From contig NZ_CP195158.1 in NCBI RefSeq assembly GCF_051200825.1, positions 1,116,001-1,180,000 on the forward strand: a stretch of 64,000 bases of DNA. The letters run 5' to 3'. Positions 37,559 to 45,222 of this stretch are shown piece after piece (positions within the stretch are counted from its first letter, which is position 1; the number at the start of each line of letters is the position of its first letter). Under the pieces are notes generated by a model. The model ran no database searches. It saw nothing but the letters and a program-made list of their open reading frames with translations, and was not told the origin of the DNA. The translations under genes were made by a program, and so were the position numbers. The DNA is from Formosa sp030427735 (GTDB taxonomy: Bacteria > Bacteroidota > Bacteroidia > Flavobacteriales > Flavobacteriaceae).

Positions 37559-37583
37559 GCAGAGAAAGAAGAACAGTTTAAAA
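37559..37583. repeat. 25-bp direct repeat, left copy
   Basis: It begins GCAGAGAAAGAAGAACAG. It matches 42651-42675 at 21 of 25 positions in the same orientation. Both copies lie just after a terminator hairpin and they bracket the T9SS-protein/regulator pair. The complement of the right copy (TCCCTCTTTCTCCGCA) resembles the end of a tRNA, a common attachment-site source. Confidence 0.45.
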
Positions 37584-37771
37584 AGTTGAACTGCCCAGGG
37601 TATTTTTGTAGGGTATTTATAGTAAACGGCATTTTAAAATAGTTGTCCATTGGCTGGGCCATATAATTCGATTGGCATTCTTTTAATAAGGCAGCAGGTG
37701 ATTTTTTAAAATCCTGAATTCCTCTAGTATTCCACTTTTCATAACACAGATTTAATCTTCAATTTTTAATA

Positions 37772-37793
37772 TGTCAACACCATTGTCAACACC
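37772..37793. promoter_or_regulatory. Tandem 10-bp repeats upstream of T9SS-protein gene
   Basis: TGTCAACACC occurs at 37772-37781 and again at 37784-37793, a 12-bp period close to one helical turn. The position, 63 nt before the start of the secreted-protein gene, fits a direct-repeat binding site, possibly for the TPR-HTH regulator encoded downstream. No protein is proven to bind. Confidence 0.35.
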
Positions 37794-37855
37794 TAAATCC
37801 GCTTTGTAACTGCTTAAAATACTATGTTTACCAACACCAACAAATTATTTATGCT

Positions 37856-40800
37856 ATGAAATTTACAACTAAATTTATTTATGGATTACTGGTTTTAATT
37901 GGGCTGCCATTAGCAAGTGTAGCACAAAGTAACCTTAAAAGTGAAAGCGGCTATCAAGCTTCAAAAACTAGCGGAGCAATGTCATCGTTAATGAAATGGC
38001 GCACCTTAAAAACTCAAAAAGGAAGTGCACCTGTAATTAATCCACAACAAAAAGTGTTACGTCAATTAGGGATTAATCCTGCAAATGAACGTTCCTCCAC
38101 CGATAAAGATTATGAATTTTACGCAGGAGAGGCTTACAAAGGTAACAATCTTCCTTATGCGGCGATTACCGATAGTTCAGGTAATACATATGTTACTGGC
38201 GGAAGTTCCAATGAAAATCAACCTTCAGGAGACTTTTTTACTCTAAAGATTGGGGTTAATGGGGAAACTTTGTGGGAAAAACGAGAACAGGCCGAAATGT
38301 ATGCCGTAGAATATGGAATGCAGATGGCTTTTGACAACATGGGTAATATTATAGTTTCAGGTCTTAAGTGGAATGGAAACGATATGGATATTCGTGTTAT
38401 CAAATATTCAGTAGATGGTGATAAGCTTTGGGAGAGTACTTTCAACAATGGTGCTGAAGGCATGGAAATACCAAATGCTCTGACAACCGGAACAGATGGA
38501 AGTATTTATGTAACAGGTATTACCTGGTCGGGGAGTTCGGTAGATTATTTAACCATTAAATTTAATAGTAGCGGCTCAAAAGAATGGCATCGTACAGAAA
38601 ATCCTAATGGTGGCGAAACTTGGAATGAGTCAACAGCTATTACTGTAGATACCAACAATAATGTTTTAGTTACAGGATTCAGTCCGAATACTGATGGATG
38701 GCTTAACTACCACACTATAAAATATGATGGGCATGGAGCAAAACTTTGGGAACATGGGTTTAATTATCAAAATACAGATCCCAACAATACATCTGCTGTA
38801 ACTAACTCCACCCCTTATGCGATAATTACCGATGATGACGATAATGTGTATATTACTGGAACTTTTGATACGTTCCTAAATCGCATTGGAACAGTAAAAT
38901 ATAATGAATCTGGAGAATTACAATGGACTAAAACCTATAAAAATAGCACAGATGAAACCAATGGCTGGAAAATAGCAATTAATGATAACACAGTTTATGT
39001 TGAAGGGAGTCATTCTGGAGGGTTTTTAGACGATGGAACAGTACTAATATCTTATAATACGGATGGAACACAAAACTGGGTTCAGGAAACCAATGATTTG
39101 ATTCAAACGTCTAATGGAACACTTGCTTTTGATGCGGAAGGTAGTATTATTATATCGGCTAGCGGAATGACCCAAGGTGAAGAAGAATGGTTACAAGATG
39201 TTGCTGCTCGCGCATATAAATACGCTCCAGAAGGTAATTTATTGGGCCAGTCAGCTTTTATCATATCTACCACTTATGGCACAGCTAGTATGGGTAATAT
39301 GGCAGGAACAGGGTTGGATTCTGAGGGAAATGTGTACTTCTCTGTCAATTCTTACTATACGGAAAAAGGTAATGTTTTTGAAACCGTTAAATCGACGTTT
39401 GGCAGCACCAGTCCATCAATTAAATGGAGTGCCCAATATGCTAATCTAGGATCGCCTGCAGCAACTATGCTTAATACATTTGCTGATGGTAAAGGAAATA
39501 CATTTTCTACTGGAACTTACAACGATTATGATAATGAAATACTTAATAATAACTACTATGTTGTAAAACACGATGCCGAAGGTAGCGTTGCATGGGAGGT
39601 CGTATTTAATGCCGAAAATGGTAACCCAGCCGAAGGCATTATTGGGCGAGCAGATGCCGAAGGGAATGTATACCTGTGTCTATTGCCTGGTTATGAAGTT
39701 TATCCACCATCATTAAAAATAATAAAGTCATCACCAGAAGGTAAGCAACTTTGGGCAACTAAAACAGAACTTTATAGCCCAGCAGTTTATGTTATGGAAC
39801 CTCAAGCAGATGGTTCAGTTTACATTGGAGGAACTGCCTACGAGAACGAAGCTAGTCAGTCAGCTTCTTTCCTTGGTGTAAAGTTTAATGCAGACGGAAC
39901 TGAGGCGTGGAAAACTTATATGCCGGGTATTGCGGGTAATAATATCGTTCAAGTAAATGCCGGAAAAGTAGATAGCAAGGGCCAACTGATACTTACAGGA
40001 AAACATGGTAGTGGAAACTTTATGGCACAAGAAGCAAACCTAACAGTAATACAATTTAATGCAGATGGATCGGCAGGATGGATTGCCCCAGTAGTTGTTG
40101 AAGGTGAAACGTCTTCAGGAACAGATTTGTATCTTGATCCTGATGGTAGTATTTATGTTAACGGATTTACACAAAATAATACTACTTACAATCAAGATAT
40201 TTTAATAGCAAAAATAAATGCCGCAGGAGAGGAGGTATGGTCTACTATTTTTGGTGATGCAGAAAAAACAGAACGCTCTTATACGGTTAAGCCTTTCAGT
40301 AATGGCGATATTGGCATAGTGGGATATAGTCTTGCTGTTAGTGGAGAAATACATAATGTACTATTAAAATATAATTCTAGTGGTAGTTTATTGTGGGATT
40401 ATACATCAGAAAGTATGCGTTATTACAATGACTTTTACATAGACGGATCGGATGTGTGCTACATAATGAATCAGGTAATTGTAGATCCTTTTCCGCACAG
40501 ATTGTCAGAATCTAATTTTCCAATAGCTTCACTTATAACTGTAAATGAGAATGGTGAAAATATAGATGAAGCATTTTTTATTGGTCCTGAATATTCAGAA
40601 TTTATAGGTAAAAAATTGGTTCCACACAGCGATGATAGACTGTTACTGGCTGGAAGTGTAAGAAATCAAGCTTTTTTTGAAGGTAGCTATTTTTTTGAAA
40701 CACAGAAAGACGGTTCATTAGGTATTCCTGAGGAATTAAATCCAGATGTATCACATAATTCATTAGGTCAGAATTTCCCGAATCCAGCGCATGAATTTAC

Positions 40801-41011
40801 AGTAATACCTTTTACCCTTGTTCATGGAGGTAAAGCTGTTATAAAACTTTATAGTAGTCAGGGCAGACTAATAAAGATAATTGCAGCAGATGATTATGCT
40901 CCGGGTAGTAACACAGTTGAATTTAATACCAAAGGCTTAGCACCTGGTATATATTTTTATCAGATAAACTCCAACGGCTATAAACAGGCTAGGAAATTGG
41001 TTAAAAAGTAA
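37856..41011 (+). CDS. Secreted beta-propeller-repeat protein with T9SS type A sorting domain
   Basis: A 1051-residue protein exported by a signal peptide (cleavage near SVAQS). The body is a chain of about 50-residue repeats of the SBBP/quinoprotein-like kind, each with a strand such as NTYVTGGSS, SIYVTGITWSG, NVLVTGFSPN or NVYITGTFD followed by a KYN/KYSxDGxxLW strand. This predicts one or more large beta-propellers. The last about 80 residues (SLGQNFPNPA, IKLYSSQGRLIK, GIYFYQI, ARKLVKK) form a type A sorting domain that sends the protein through the T9SS to the surface or medium. No catalytic motif is visible, so binding, adhesion or sensing are open. It is followed by a near-perfect terminator and then by its possible regulator. 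Confidence 0.85.
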   Translation: MKFTTKFIYGLLVLIGLPLASVAQSNLKSESGYQASKTSGAMSSLMKWRTLKTQKGSAPVINPQQKVLRQLGINPANERSSTDKDYEFYAGEAYKGNNLPYAAITDSSGNTYVTGGSSNENQPSGDFFTLKIGVNGETLWEKREQAEMYAVEYGMQMAFDNMGNIIVSGLKWNGNDMDIRVIKYSVDGDKLWESTFNNGAEGMEIPNALTTGTDGSIYVTGITWSGSSVDYLTIKFNSSGSKEWHRTENPNGGETWNESTAITVDTNNNVLVTGFSPNTDGWLNYHTIKYDGHGAKLWEHGFNYQNTDPNNTSAVTNSTPYAIITDDDDNVYITGTFDTFLNRIGTVKYNESGELQWTKTYKNSTDETNGWKIAINDNTVYVEGSHSGGFLDDGTVLISYNTDGTQNWVQETNDLIQTSNGTLAFDAEGSIIISASGMTQGEEEWLQDVAARAYKYAPEGNLLGQSAFIISTTYGTASMGNMAGTGLDSEGNVYFSVNSYYTEKGNVFETVKSTFGSTSPSIKWSAQYANLGSPAATMLNTFADGKGNTFSTGTYNDYDNEILNNNYYVVKHDAEGSVAWEVVFNAENGNPAEGIIGRADAEGNVYLCLLPGYEVYPPSLKIIKSSPEGKQLWATKTELYSPAVYVMEPQADGSVYIGGTAYENEASQSASFLGVKFNADGTEAWKTYMPGIAGNNIVQVNAGKVDSKGQLILTGKHGSGNFMAQEANLTVIQFNADGSAGWIAPVVVEGETSSGTDLYLDPDGSIYVNGFTQNNTTYNQDILIAKINAAGEEVWSTIFGDAEKTERSYTVKPFSNGDIGIVGYSLAVSGEIHNVLLKYNSSGSLLWDYTSESMRYYNDFYIDGSDVCYIMNQVIVDPFPHRLSESNFPIASLITVNENGENIDEAFFIGPEYSEFIGKKLVPHSDDRLLLAGSVRNQAFFEGSYFFETQKDGSLGIPEELNPDVSHNSLGQNFPNPAHEFTVIPFTLVHGGKAVIKLYSSQGRLIKIIAADDYAPGSNTVEFNTKGLAPGIYFYQINSNGYKQARKLVKK

Positions 41012-41017
41012 ATTTTA

Positions 41018-41050
41018 AAAACACCTCGGATACTATATCTGAGGTGTTTT
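41018..41050 (+). terminator. Strong 15-bp hairpin terminator
   Basis: AAAACACCTCGGATA pairs with TATCTGAGGTGTTTT around loop CTA (one G-T pair). The T-rich right end makes it a Rho-independent terminator directly after the T9SS protein, and its A-rich left end could also serve the minus strand. Confidence 0.85.
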
Positions 41051-41108
41051 GTTAAGTCATTTAGCTTTAAAAAATTAAATTTGGACATTTTTTAAACGTA
41101 TAGACGGT

Positions 41109-42572
41109 ATGATAAGAGGCATTTTTAAAATATTTTTTCTGTTTGGTATAGTACTCGTTTCAGGATGTACTAATAATACTGCCTCAAAAAAAGCCTCAAC
41201 TCCAGATAGCTCGGTAGATTTTACTAATCTTGGTAATGAGCAATGGCGCATGGGTAATTACCAGAATGCACTAAACTATTTTACTAAATCTTATAATAAG
41301 GTAAAAGCTTCTGGTAATGAAGTAGAGATAGCTACATTACTTAATAATCTTGGATTGGTACATTGGCGTCTCGAAAATAATACAGAAGCCATGGAGTGCT
41401 ATGAAGAATCCGCCATTTTAGCCCAAAAAAATGGAATGATTAGGCTTCTGGGGCTTACCCATACCAACCGGGCATTGATCCTAAAAGAACAACGTAATTT
41501 TAAGGCCGCTTTTGATCAAAACAATGAGGCGATTAGACTATTTAAGGAAATCGAAGAGCCGCATGATCTGGCCATAGCGTATAATAATCAGGGACAGATA
41601 TACCGATTTTCCGAAGCATTCGATATGGCTTTAAAATACTATCTTCTGTCCTTAGAAGAATGCGAAAAAATAAACTATACCGAAGGCATGGCTACTGCGT
41701 ATCAAAACCTAAGTACCATTTATGCCAAACAAGGTAACAAAAACAAAGCCCTATTAGCAGCACACAAATGTTTAAATCTTAGCTATAAGGTTAATAGTAA
41801 AGTGCGGGTAAGTGAAGGTTTACGCGAACTCTCAAATAATTACGACCAGTTTAATGTTCCAGATTCTGCGTTATATTATTTTAAGAAGCACTATCATGTG
41901 GAGAAGGAAATCATGGAAGCCAATCAGAGTAATTTGTTATCTCAATATCAGGCGAATCTTGGTTTTGAGGTTAAAAAGCTAAGAATTAAGAATCTTCAGA
42001 TTGAAAAGGAAATGGCTAATAACCGTATTCTTCTTCTTATTTTTAGCATTATATCTATATTGCTTATTTCAGGATTTTTTATTTACAGATATCTGTCCAA
42101 TATCAAATTCAGAAAGAAACAACTTGAACTGCGACTACAAAATTCATTGCAACTTATACAGGTAAAAGAAGAAGAACTTAAGACCTACATTGTAGATCTT
42201 GCTCATAAAAATAAGGTCATTAATAAGCTACAGGAACCATCAAAAAAAAATACTCCTAATACAGATTATGATGTACATGAATTGTTAGAAGAAAAGATAT
42301 TTACAAATGATGGTTGGGATAAATTCAAGACACGTTTTAGAGCCATTTATCCTGATTTTTTTAGTAGAATTAATGACAGTGCAATTCCCGTAACTGAGGC
42401 AGAAATCAGGCTTTTGGTTCTTATGCGCCTTCAGCTAAATAGTACTGATATGGCAAGCATTTTGGGTATTTCTCCTCAAAGTGTAAGAGCTTGTAAAATG
42501 AGATTGAAGAAAAAGCTAAAGCCTAATGGTTATAAAAATGTAGAACAATATCTACATTACATCATATCATAA
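41109..42572 (+). CDS. TPR-repeat, membrane-anchored LuxR-like transcription regulator
   Basis: A 487-residue protein. The N-terminus looks like a lipoprotein leader (VLVSGCTN). Residues about 36-290 are TPR repeats (FTNLGNEQWRMGNYQNALNY, LGLVHWRLENNTEAMECY, AYNNQGQIYRFSEAFDMALK). Residues about 307-330 are one transmembrane helix (ILLLIFSIISILLISGFFIY), followed by a coiled coil. Residues about 400-487 are a helix-turn-helix of LuxR-like type (VTEAEIRLLVLMRLQL, DMASILGISPQSVRACKMRL). The layout predicts sensing outside and DNA binding inside. This architecture is common in Bacteroidota but rarely characterised. It sits 97 nt after the secreted propeller protein and probably regulates it. The combination of lipobox and later transmembrane helix is odd and may be a plain anchor. 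Confidence 0.78.
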   Translation: MIRGIFKIFFLFGIVLVSGCTNNTASKKASTPDSSVDFTNLGNEQWRMGNYQNALNYFTKSYNKVKASGNEVEIATLLNNLGLVHWRLENNTEAMECYEESAILAQKNGMIRLLGLTHTNRALILKEQRNFKAAFDQNNEAIRLFKEIEEPHDLAIAYNNQGQIYRFSEAFDMALKYYLLSLEECEKINYTEGMATAYQNLSTIYAKQGNKNKALLAAHKCLNLSYKVNSKVRVSEGLRELSNNYDQFNVPDSALYYFKKHYHVEKEIMEANQSNLLSQYQANLGFEVKKLRIKNLQIEKEMANNRILLLIFSIISILLISGFFIYRYLSNIKFRKKQLELRLQNSLQLIQVKEEELKTYIVDLAHKNKVINKLQEPSKKNTPNTDYDVHELLEEKIFTNDGWDKFKTRFRAIYPDFFSRINDSAIPVTEAEIRLLVLMRLQLNSTDMASILGISPQSVRACKMRLKKKLKPNGYKNVEQYLHYIIS

Positions 42573-42616
42573 GTTTAGATTTCACCTTACAGAAACTGTA
42601 CAAATAAGAAATTAAA

Positions 42617-42647
42617 AAACCCCGTAAATCCTGAGATTACGGGGTTT
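42617..42647. terminator. Bidirectional terminator hairpin
   Basis: An 11-bp perfect stem AAACCCCGTAA / TTACGGGGTTT with a 9-base loop, A-rich on the left and T-rich on the right. It ends the regulator gene and could also stop transcripts of the dead hipBA locus coming from the right. Confidence 0.85.
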
Positions 42648-42650
42648 AGT

Positions 42651-42675
42651 GCGGAGAAAGAGGGACAGTTGAAAA
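42651..42675. repeat. 25-bp direct repeat, right copy
   Basis: It begins GCGGAGAAAGAGGGACAG. It is the partner of 37559-37583 (21/25 identical, same orientation). Together they bracket a 5.1-kb two-gene segment. Confidence 0.45.
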
Positions 42676-42838
42676 TGTCCAATTTCCCGTATTTAACAGG
42701 CTTTTTTCTTCGTTAAATTTATTGGTGACACCGAATTAGCCACCTTTTAACTAAAAATTAACAAAACTGACAAGTTTTGTATGTCTTAGATTACAAATAT
42801 TGTCAAATGGATTGAAATTTTATTATCTACTTTTCGGA

Positions 42839-43090
42839 TTATGGATTTGAAGAATCATATATTCTTATGAGTATTACAATTTGAAATTTAATTCTAATTT
42901 TATGAGCGATGCCTAGCAGCCAACCTTCAGGAATTAGTTCATCGAAGAAAGGAAATAGGTATTCCAAACTAAATGGTTCTTCCTGTAAAGGCAAAGACAA
43001 ACTTACAGCCAATACGTTTTGATTTTGTAGGTATGCATTTTCATCCTCTGTTAATATTCCGGCCTAGCTTCTATTTACCCAGATTTCTCC
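42839..43090 (-). pseudogene. hipA-type kinase N-terminal remnant
   Basis: Read on the minus strand, the segment gives GEIWVNRS, a TAG stop at 43064-43066, then AGILTEDENAYLQNQ, LAVSLSLPLQEEPF and LFPFFDELIPEGWLLGIA. This is the HipA N-terminal domain pattern (AGxLTEDENG, LSxSLPL, FPFFxGLIPEGWLL). The usual stretch before YL is missing about ten residues, and homology ends after LLGIA, so the kinase core is gone. It follows the hipB remnant in the expected order and strand. The toxin is dead. Confidence 0.75.
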
Positions 43091-43095
43091 TTGTC

Positions 43096-43305
43096 TTATC
43101 GCTTATAGGTTTTGGTGTTTAATGTGTGTCCAAAAAATAACAGAACCTGATTTACTTTATTGGTCATTACATTTGGTTTTCTCTGTTCGAGTTCGCGTAC
43201 AAAACGTAAGCCTACACCAATGAAGTCAGATAACTCTACTTACGTTAGGTTTTCTTTTTTACGTCTATCCCTTACAAATTGGGCAATGGGTTTTCTCTAT
43301 CCCAT
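43096..43305 (-). pseudogene. hipB-type XRE antitoxin remnant with two stops
   Basis: Seventy codons on the minus strand read as a HipB-like HTH: RKPIAQFVRDRRKKENLT, VELSDFIGVGLRFVRELEQR, KPNVMTNKVNQVLLFFGHTL. Two in-frame stops interrupt it: TAG at 43297-43299 (codon 3) and TAA at 43240-43242, at the place where HipB proteins have Gln, so a single C-to-T change (CAA to TAA) explains it. The stop at 43096-43098 is normal. It sits directly upstream of the hipA remnant. Sequence decay is light, so inactivation is probably recent. Confidence 0.78.
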
Positions 43306-43314
43306 ACCATATTG

Positions 43315-43375
43315 TTATACCTTTATGGGTATAATAAAGTAGATAGTTTTATTGATTATACCTGAAAGGGTGTAT
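43315..43375. promoter_or_regulatory. Two HipB-operator-like palindromes
   Basis: TTATACC-N6-GGTATAA at 43315-43334 is perfect. TTATACC-N6-GGTGTAT at 43356-43375 has two mismatches. They are 41 bp apart, about four helical turns, and lie just upstream (minus-strand sense) of the hipB remnant. Paired palindromes with this TATACC/GGTATA core are what autoregulated hipBA promoters carry. Confidence 0.6.
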
Positions 43376-43470
43376 TGAGGTTTCTGTTTCTTAATTGTTG
43401 AGGTTAGATCCATTGGGCTCCAAAGCAGTGTAAACTGTGAGTAACAAAATGAGTAAGTTCTAAATTAGCA

Positions 43471-43550
43471 ATTGTTCAAAACAAGTCTATCCCATTTCCT
43501 CGTTTTACTAAATTAAAAACACATTTTAGCTATCTATTGTTCATAACAAT
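43471..43550. promoter_or_regulatory. Two ATTGTT-N3-AACAAT palindromes upstream of hsdM
   Basis: ATTGTT-CAA-AACAAG (43471-43485) and ATTGTT-CAT-AACAAT (43536-43550) are spaced 65 bp apart, 90 to 170 bp before hsdM. A repeated short palindrome here suggests a binding site for a small HTH regulator, perhaps the XRE protein at the far end of the locus. Confidence 0.4.
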
Positions 43551-43584
43551 TCGTTTATTTTATAGAAAACCATAATGAAGTATA

Positions 43585-43636
43585 ATATGGAATCCCTATT
43601 TTTAAGAATTGTTAAAATTAAATTCACATTCCATAT
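43585..43636 (+). promoter_or_regulatory. 9-bp inverted repeat abutting the hsdM start
   Basis: ATATGGAAT (43585-43593) and ATTCCATAT (43628-43636) are perfect complements 34 nt apart. The right arm ends two bases before the hsdM ATG. In RNA the pairing would bury the start region; in DNA it could be an operator. Confidence 0.4.
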
Positions 43637-43638
43637 AA

Positions 43639-45222
43639 ATGGCTAAAACAGCTAAAGCAAAAAACAACACCAAAAATCAAAAATCTATAGAGGAAGCCCT
43701 TTGGGATTCTGCCAATAAATTAAGAGGAACCGTAGAAAGTTCGGAGTACAAACACGTGGTACTCGGACTTATTTTTTTGAAGTTCGCCAGTGATAAATTT
43801 GAAGACCGAAGGCAGGAACTTATAGCAGAAGGTAAAGAAGAATACTTGGAGATGGAGGCCTTTTATGCCATGAAAAACGTGTTTTTCCTGCCCGAAGACA
43901 GTCGCTGGTCGTATGTTATTGGGCGTGCGAAACAAGACGATATTGCACTAATTGTAGATACGGCTTTACACACCATAGAAAAAAATAACAAGTCTTTAAA
44001 AGGCGCTTTGCCAGATAACTACTTTTCAAGGTTGAATCTGGATCCAAGTAAGTTAGCTGCTTTATTAGATACCATCAATAATATCGATACGACAAGCGAT
44101 GAAGAAGAAGATGTGGTAGGCCGTATTTACGAATACTTTTTAGGGCGTTTTGCCGCTGCCGAAGGAAAGGGTGGTGGTGAATTTTACACCCCAAAATGTA
44201 TTGTTAACCTGATTGCTGAAATGTTGGAACCTTACAAAGGGAAAATATACGATCCCGCCTGTGGTTCTGGGGGGATGTTTGTACAAAGTATCCAGTTTGT
44301 AAAAAGTCACCAGGGCAATACCAAGGACATTTCTATATACGGACAGGAATACACTGCCGTAACCTATAAACTGGCCAAGATGAACCTCGCCATTCGTGGT
44401 ATTTCTGCCAATTTGGGCGACGTGCCTGCCAATACCTTTTTTAAAGATCAGCATCCAGATTTAAAGGCCGATTACATCATGGCCAATCCACCGTTTAACC
44501 AAAGCCAATGGCGCGAGAAGAACGAGTTGGAAGACGATCCGCGTTGGAAAGGCTATCTGGCGCCACCCACAGGCAATGCCAACTATGGGTGGATTTTGCA
44601 CATGTTAAGCAAACTCTCCGAAACAGGAACTGCTGGCTTTGTATTGGCGAATGGGTCTATGAGTAGTAATACCTCGGGCGAAGGCGATATTAGAAAACAA
44701 TTGGTAGAAAACGATTTGGTGGACTGTATGATTGCCTTACCGGGGCAGTTGTTTTACACCACACAAATTCCCGTGTGTTTATGGTTTATGACCAAAAATA
44801 AAAGTGAAGATCCCGAACATGGTTACAGAAACCGTAAGGGCGAAACCCTGTTTATCGATGCCCGAAATATGGGCACAATGATAGACCGTACCCAAAAGGA
44901 ACTGACCAAAGACGATATTGAAGCCATTGCCAAAACCTACCACGCTTGGCGGTCTGAGTCAGACGGGCAGGCAAAAGAAAAATACGGTGAATATACCGAT
45001 GAAGCAGGTTACAGTAAAGCCGCCACTTTAGACGATATACAGAAAAACGATTATGTGTTGACGCCTGGGCGTTATGTTGGTGTTGCCGAAGAAGAGGATG
45101 ATGGCATCCTGTTTGAGGATAAAATGACCGACTTAAACACCACCCTAAAACAACAAATGGCAGAAGCTGAAAGCTTAGATGCCGCCATTCGTGAAAATTT
45201 AAAGTTGTTGGGGTATGAGTAA
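43639..45222 (+). CDS. hsdM: Type I restriction-modification system, N6-adenine methyltransferase subunit
   Basis: A 527-residue HsdM. The N-terminal helical domain (SIEEALWDSANKLRGTVES, LGLIFLKFASDKFE) binds HsdS. The catalytic domain has the SAM motif DPACGSGGM (from D205) and the N6-adenine motif NPPF (N283-F286), with GGEFYTPKCIVNLIAEML ahead of it, typical of type I enzymes. It methylates adenine within the bipartite site chosen by HsdS and, with HsdS and HsdR, forms the restriction complex. It overlaps hsdS by 8 nt (ATGAGTAA), so the two are translated together. The upstream gap carries palindromes that may control it. All motifs look intact. Confidence 0.96.
   Translation: MAKTAKAKNNTKNQKSIEEALWDSANKLRGTVESSEYKHVVLGLIFLKFASDKFEDRRQELIAEGKEEYLEMEAFYAMKNVFFLPEDSRWSYVIGRAKQDDIALIVDTALHTIEKNNKSLKGALPDNYFSRLNLDPSKLAALLDTINNIDTTSDEEEDVVGRIYEYFLGRFAAAEGKGGGEFYTPKCIVNLIAEMLEPYKGKIYDPACGSGGMFVQSIQFVKSHQGNTKDISIYGQEYTAVTYKLAKMNLAIRGISANLGDVPANTFFKDQHPDLKADYIMANPPFNQSQWREKNELEDDPRWKGYLAPPTGNANYGWILHMLSKLSETGTAGFVLANGSMSSNTSGEGDIRKQLVENDLVDCMIALPGQLFYTTQIPVCLWFMTKNKSEDPEHGYRNRKGETLFIDARNMGTMIDRTQKELTKDDIEAIAKTYHAWRSESDGQAKEKYGEYTDEAGYSKAATLDDIQKNDYVLTPGRYVGVAEEEDDGILFEDKMTDLNTTLKQQMAEAESLDAAIRENLKLLGYE

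Larger units (their letters stand above)
37361..37855. other. 495-bp gap with minus-strand open remnant
   Basis: The gap holds a strong terminator (37510-37534), one copy of a 25-bp direct repeat (37559-37583), and 10-bp repeats before the next gene. On the minus strand about 37540-37765 stays open without a stop and reads as protein-like sequence (GIQDFKKSPAALLKECQ, YMAQPMDNYFKMPF) but has no clear start. It looks like the end of a truncated, unidentified gene. Confidence 0.35.

Noticed and set aside
43160..43342. 60-codon plus-strand frame
   Set aside because: The opposite strand carries the hipB remnant, which explains the lack of stops.
42573..43638. tRNA gene near the hsdM 5' flank
   Set aside because: Only a sequence resembling a tRNA 3' end (TCCCTCTTTCTCCGCA complement) is present; no D-arm or anticodon arm can be drawn.
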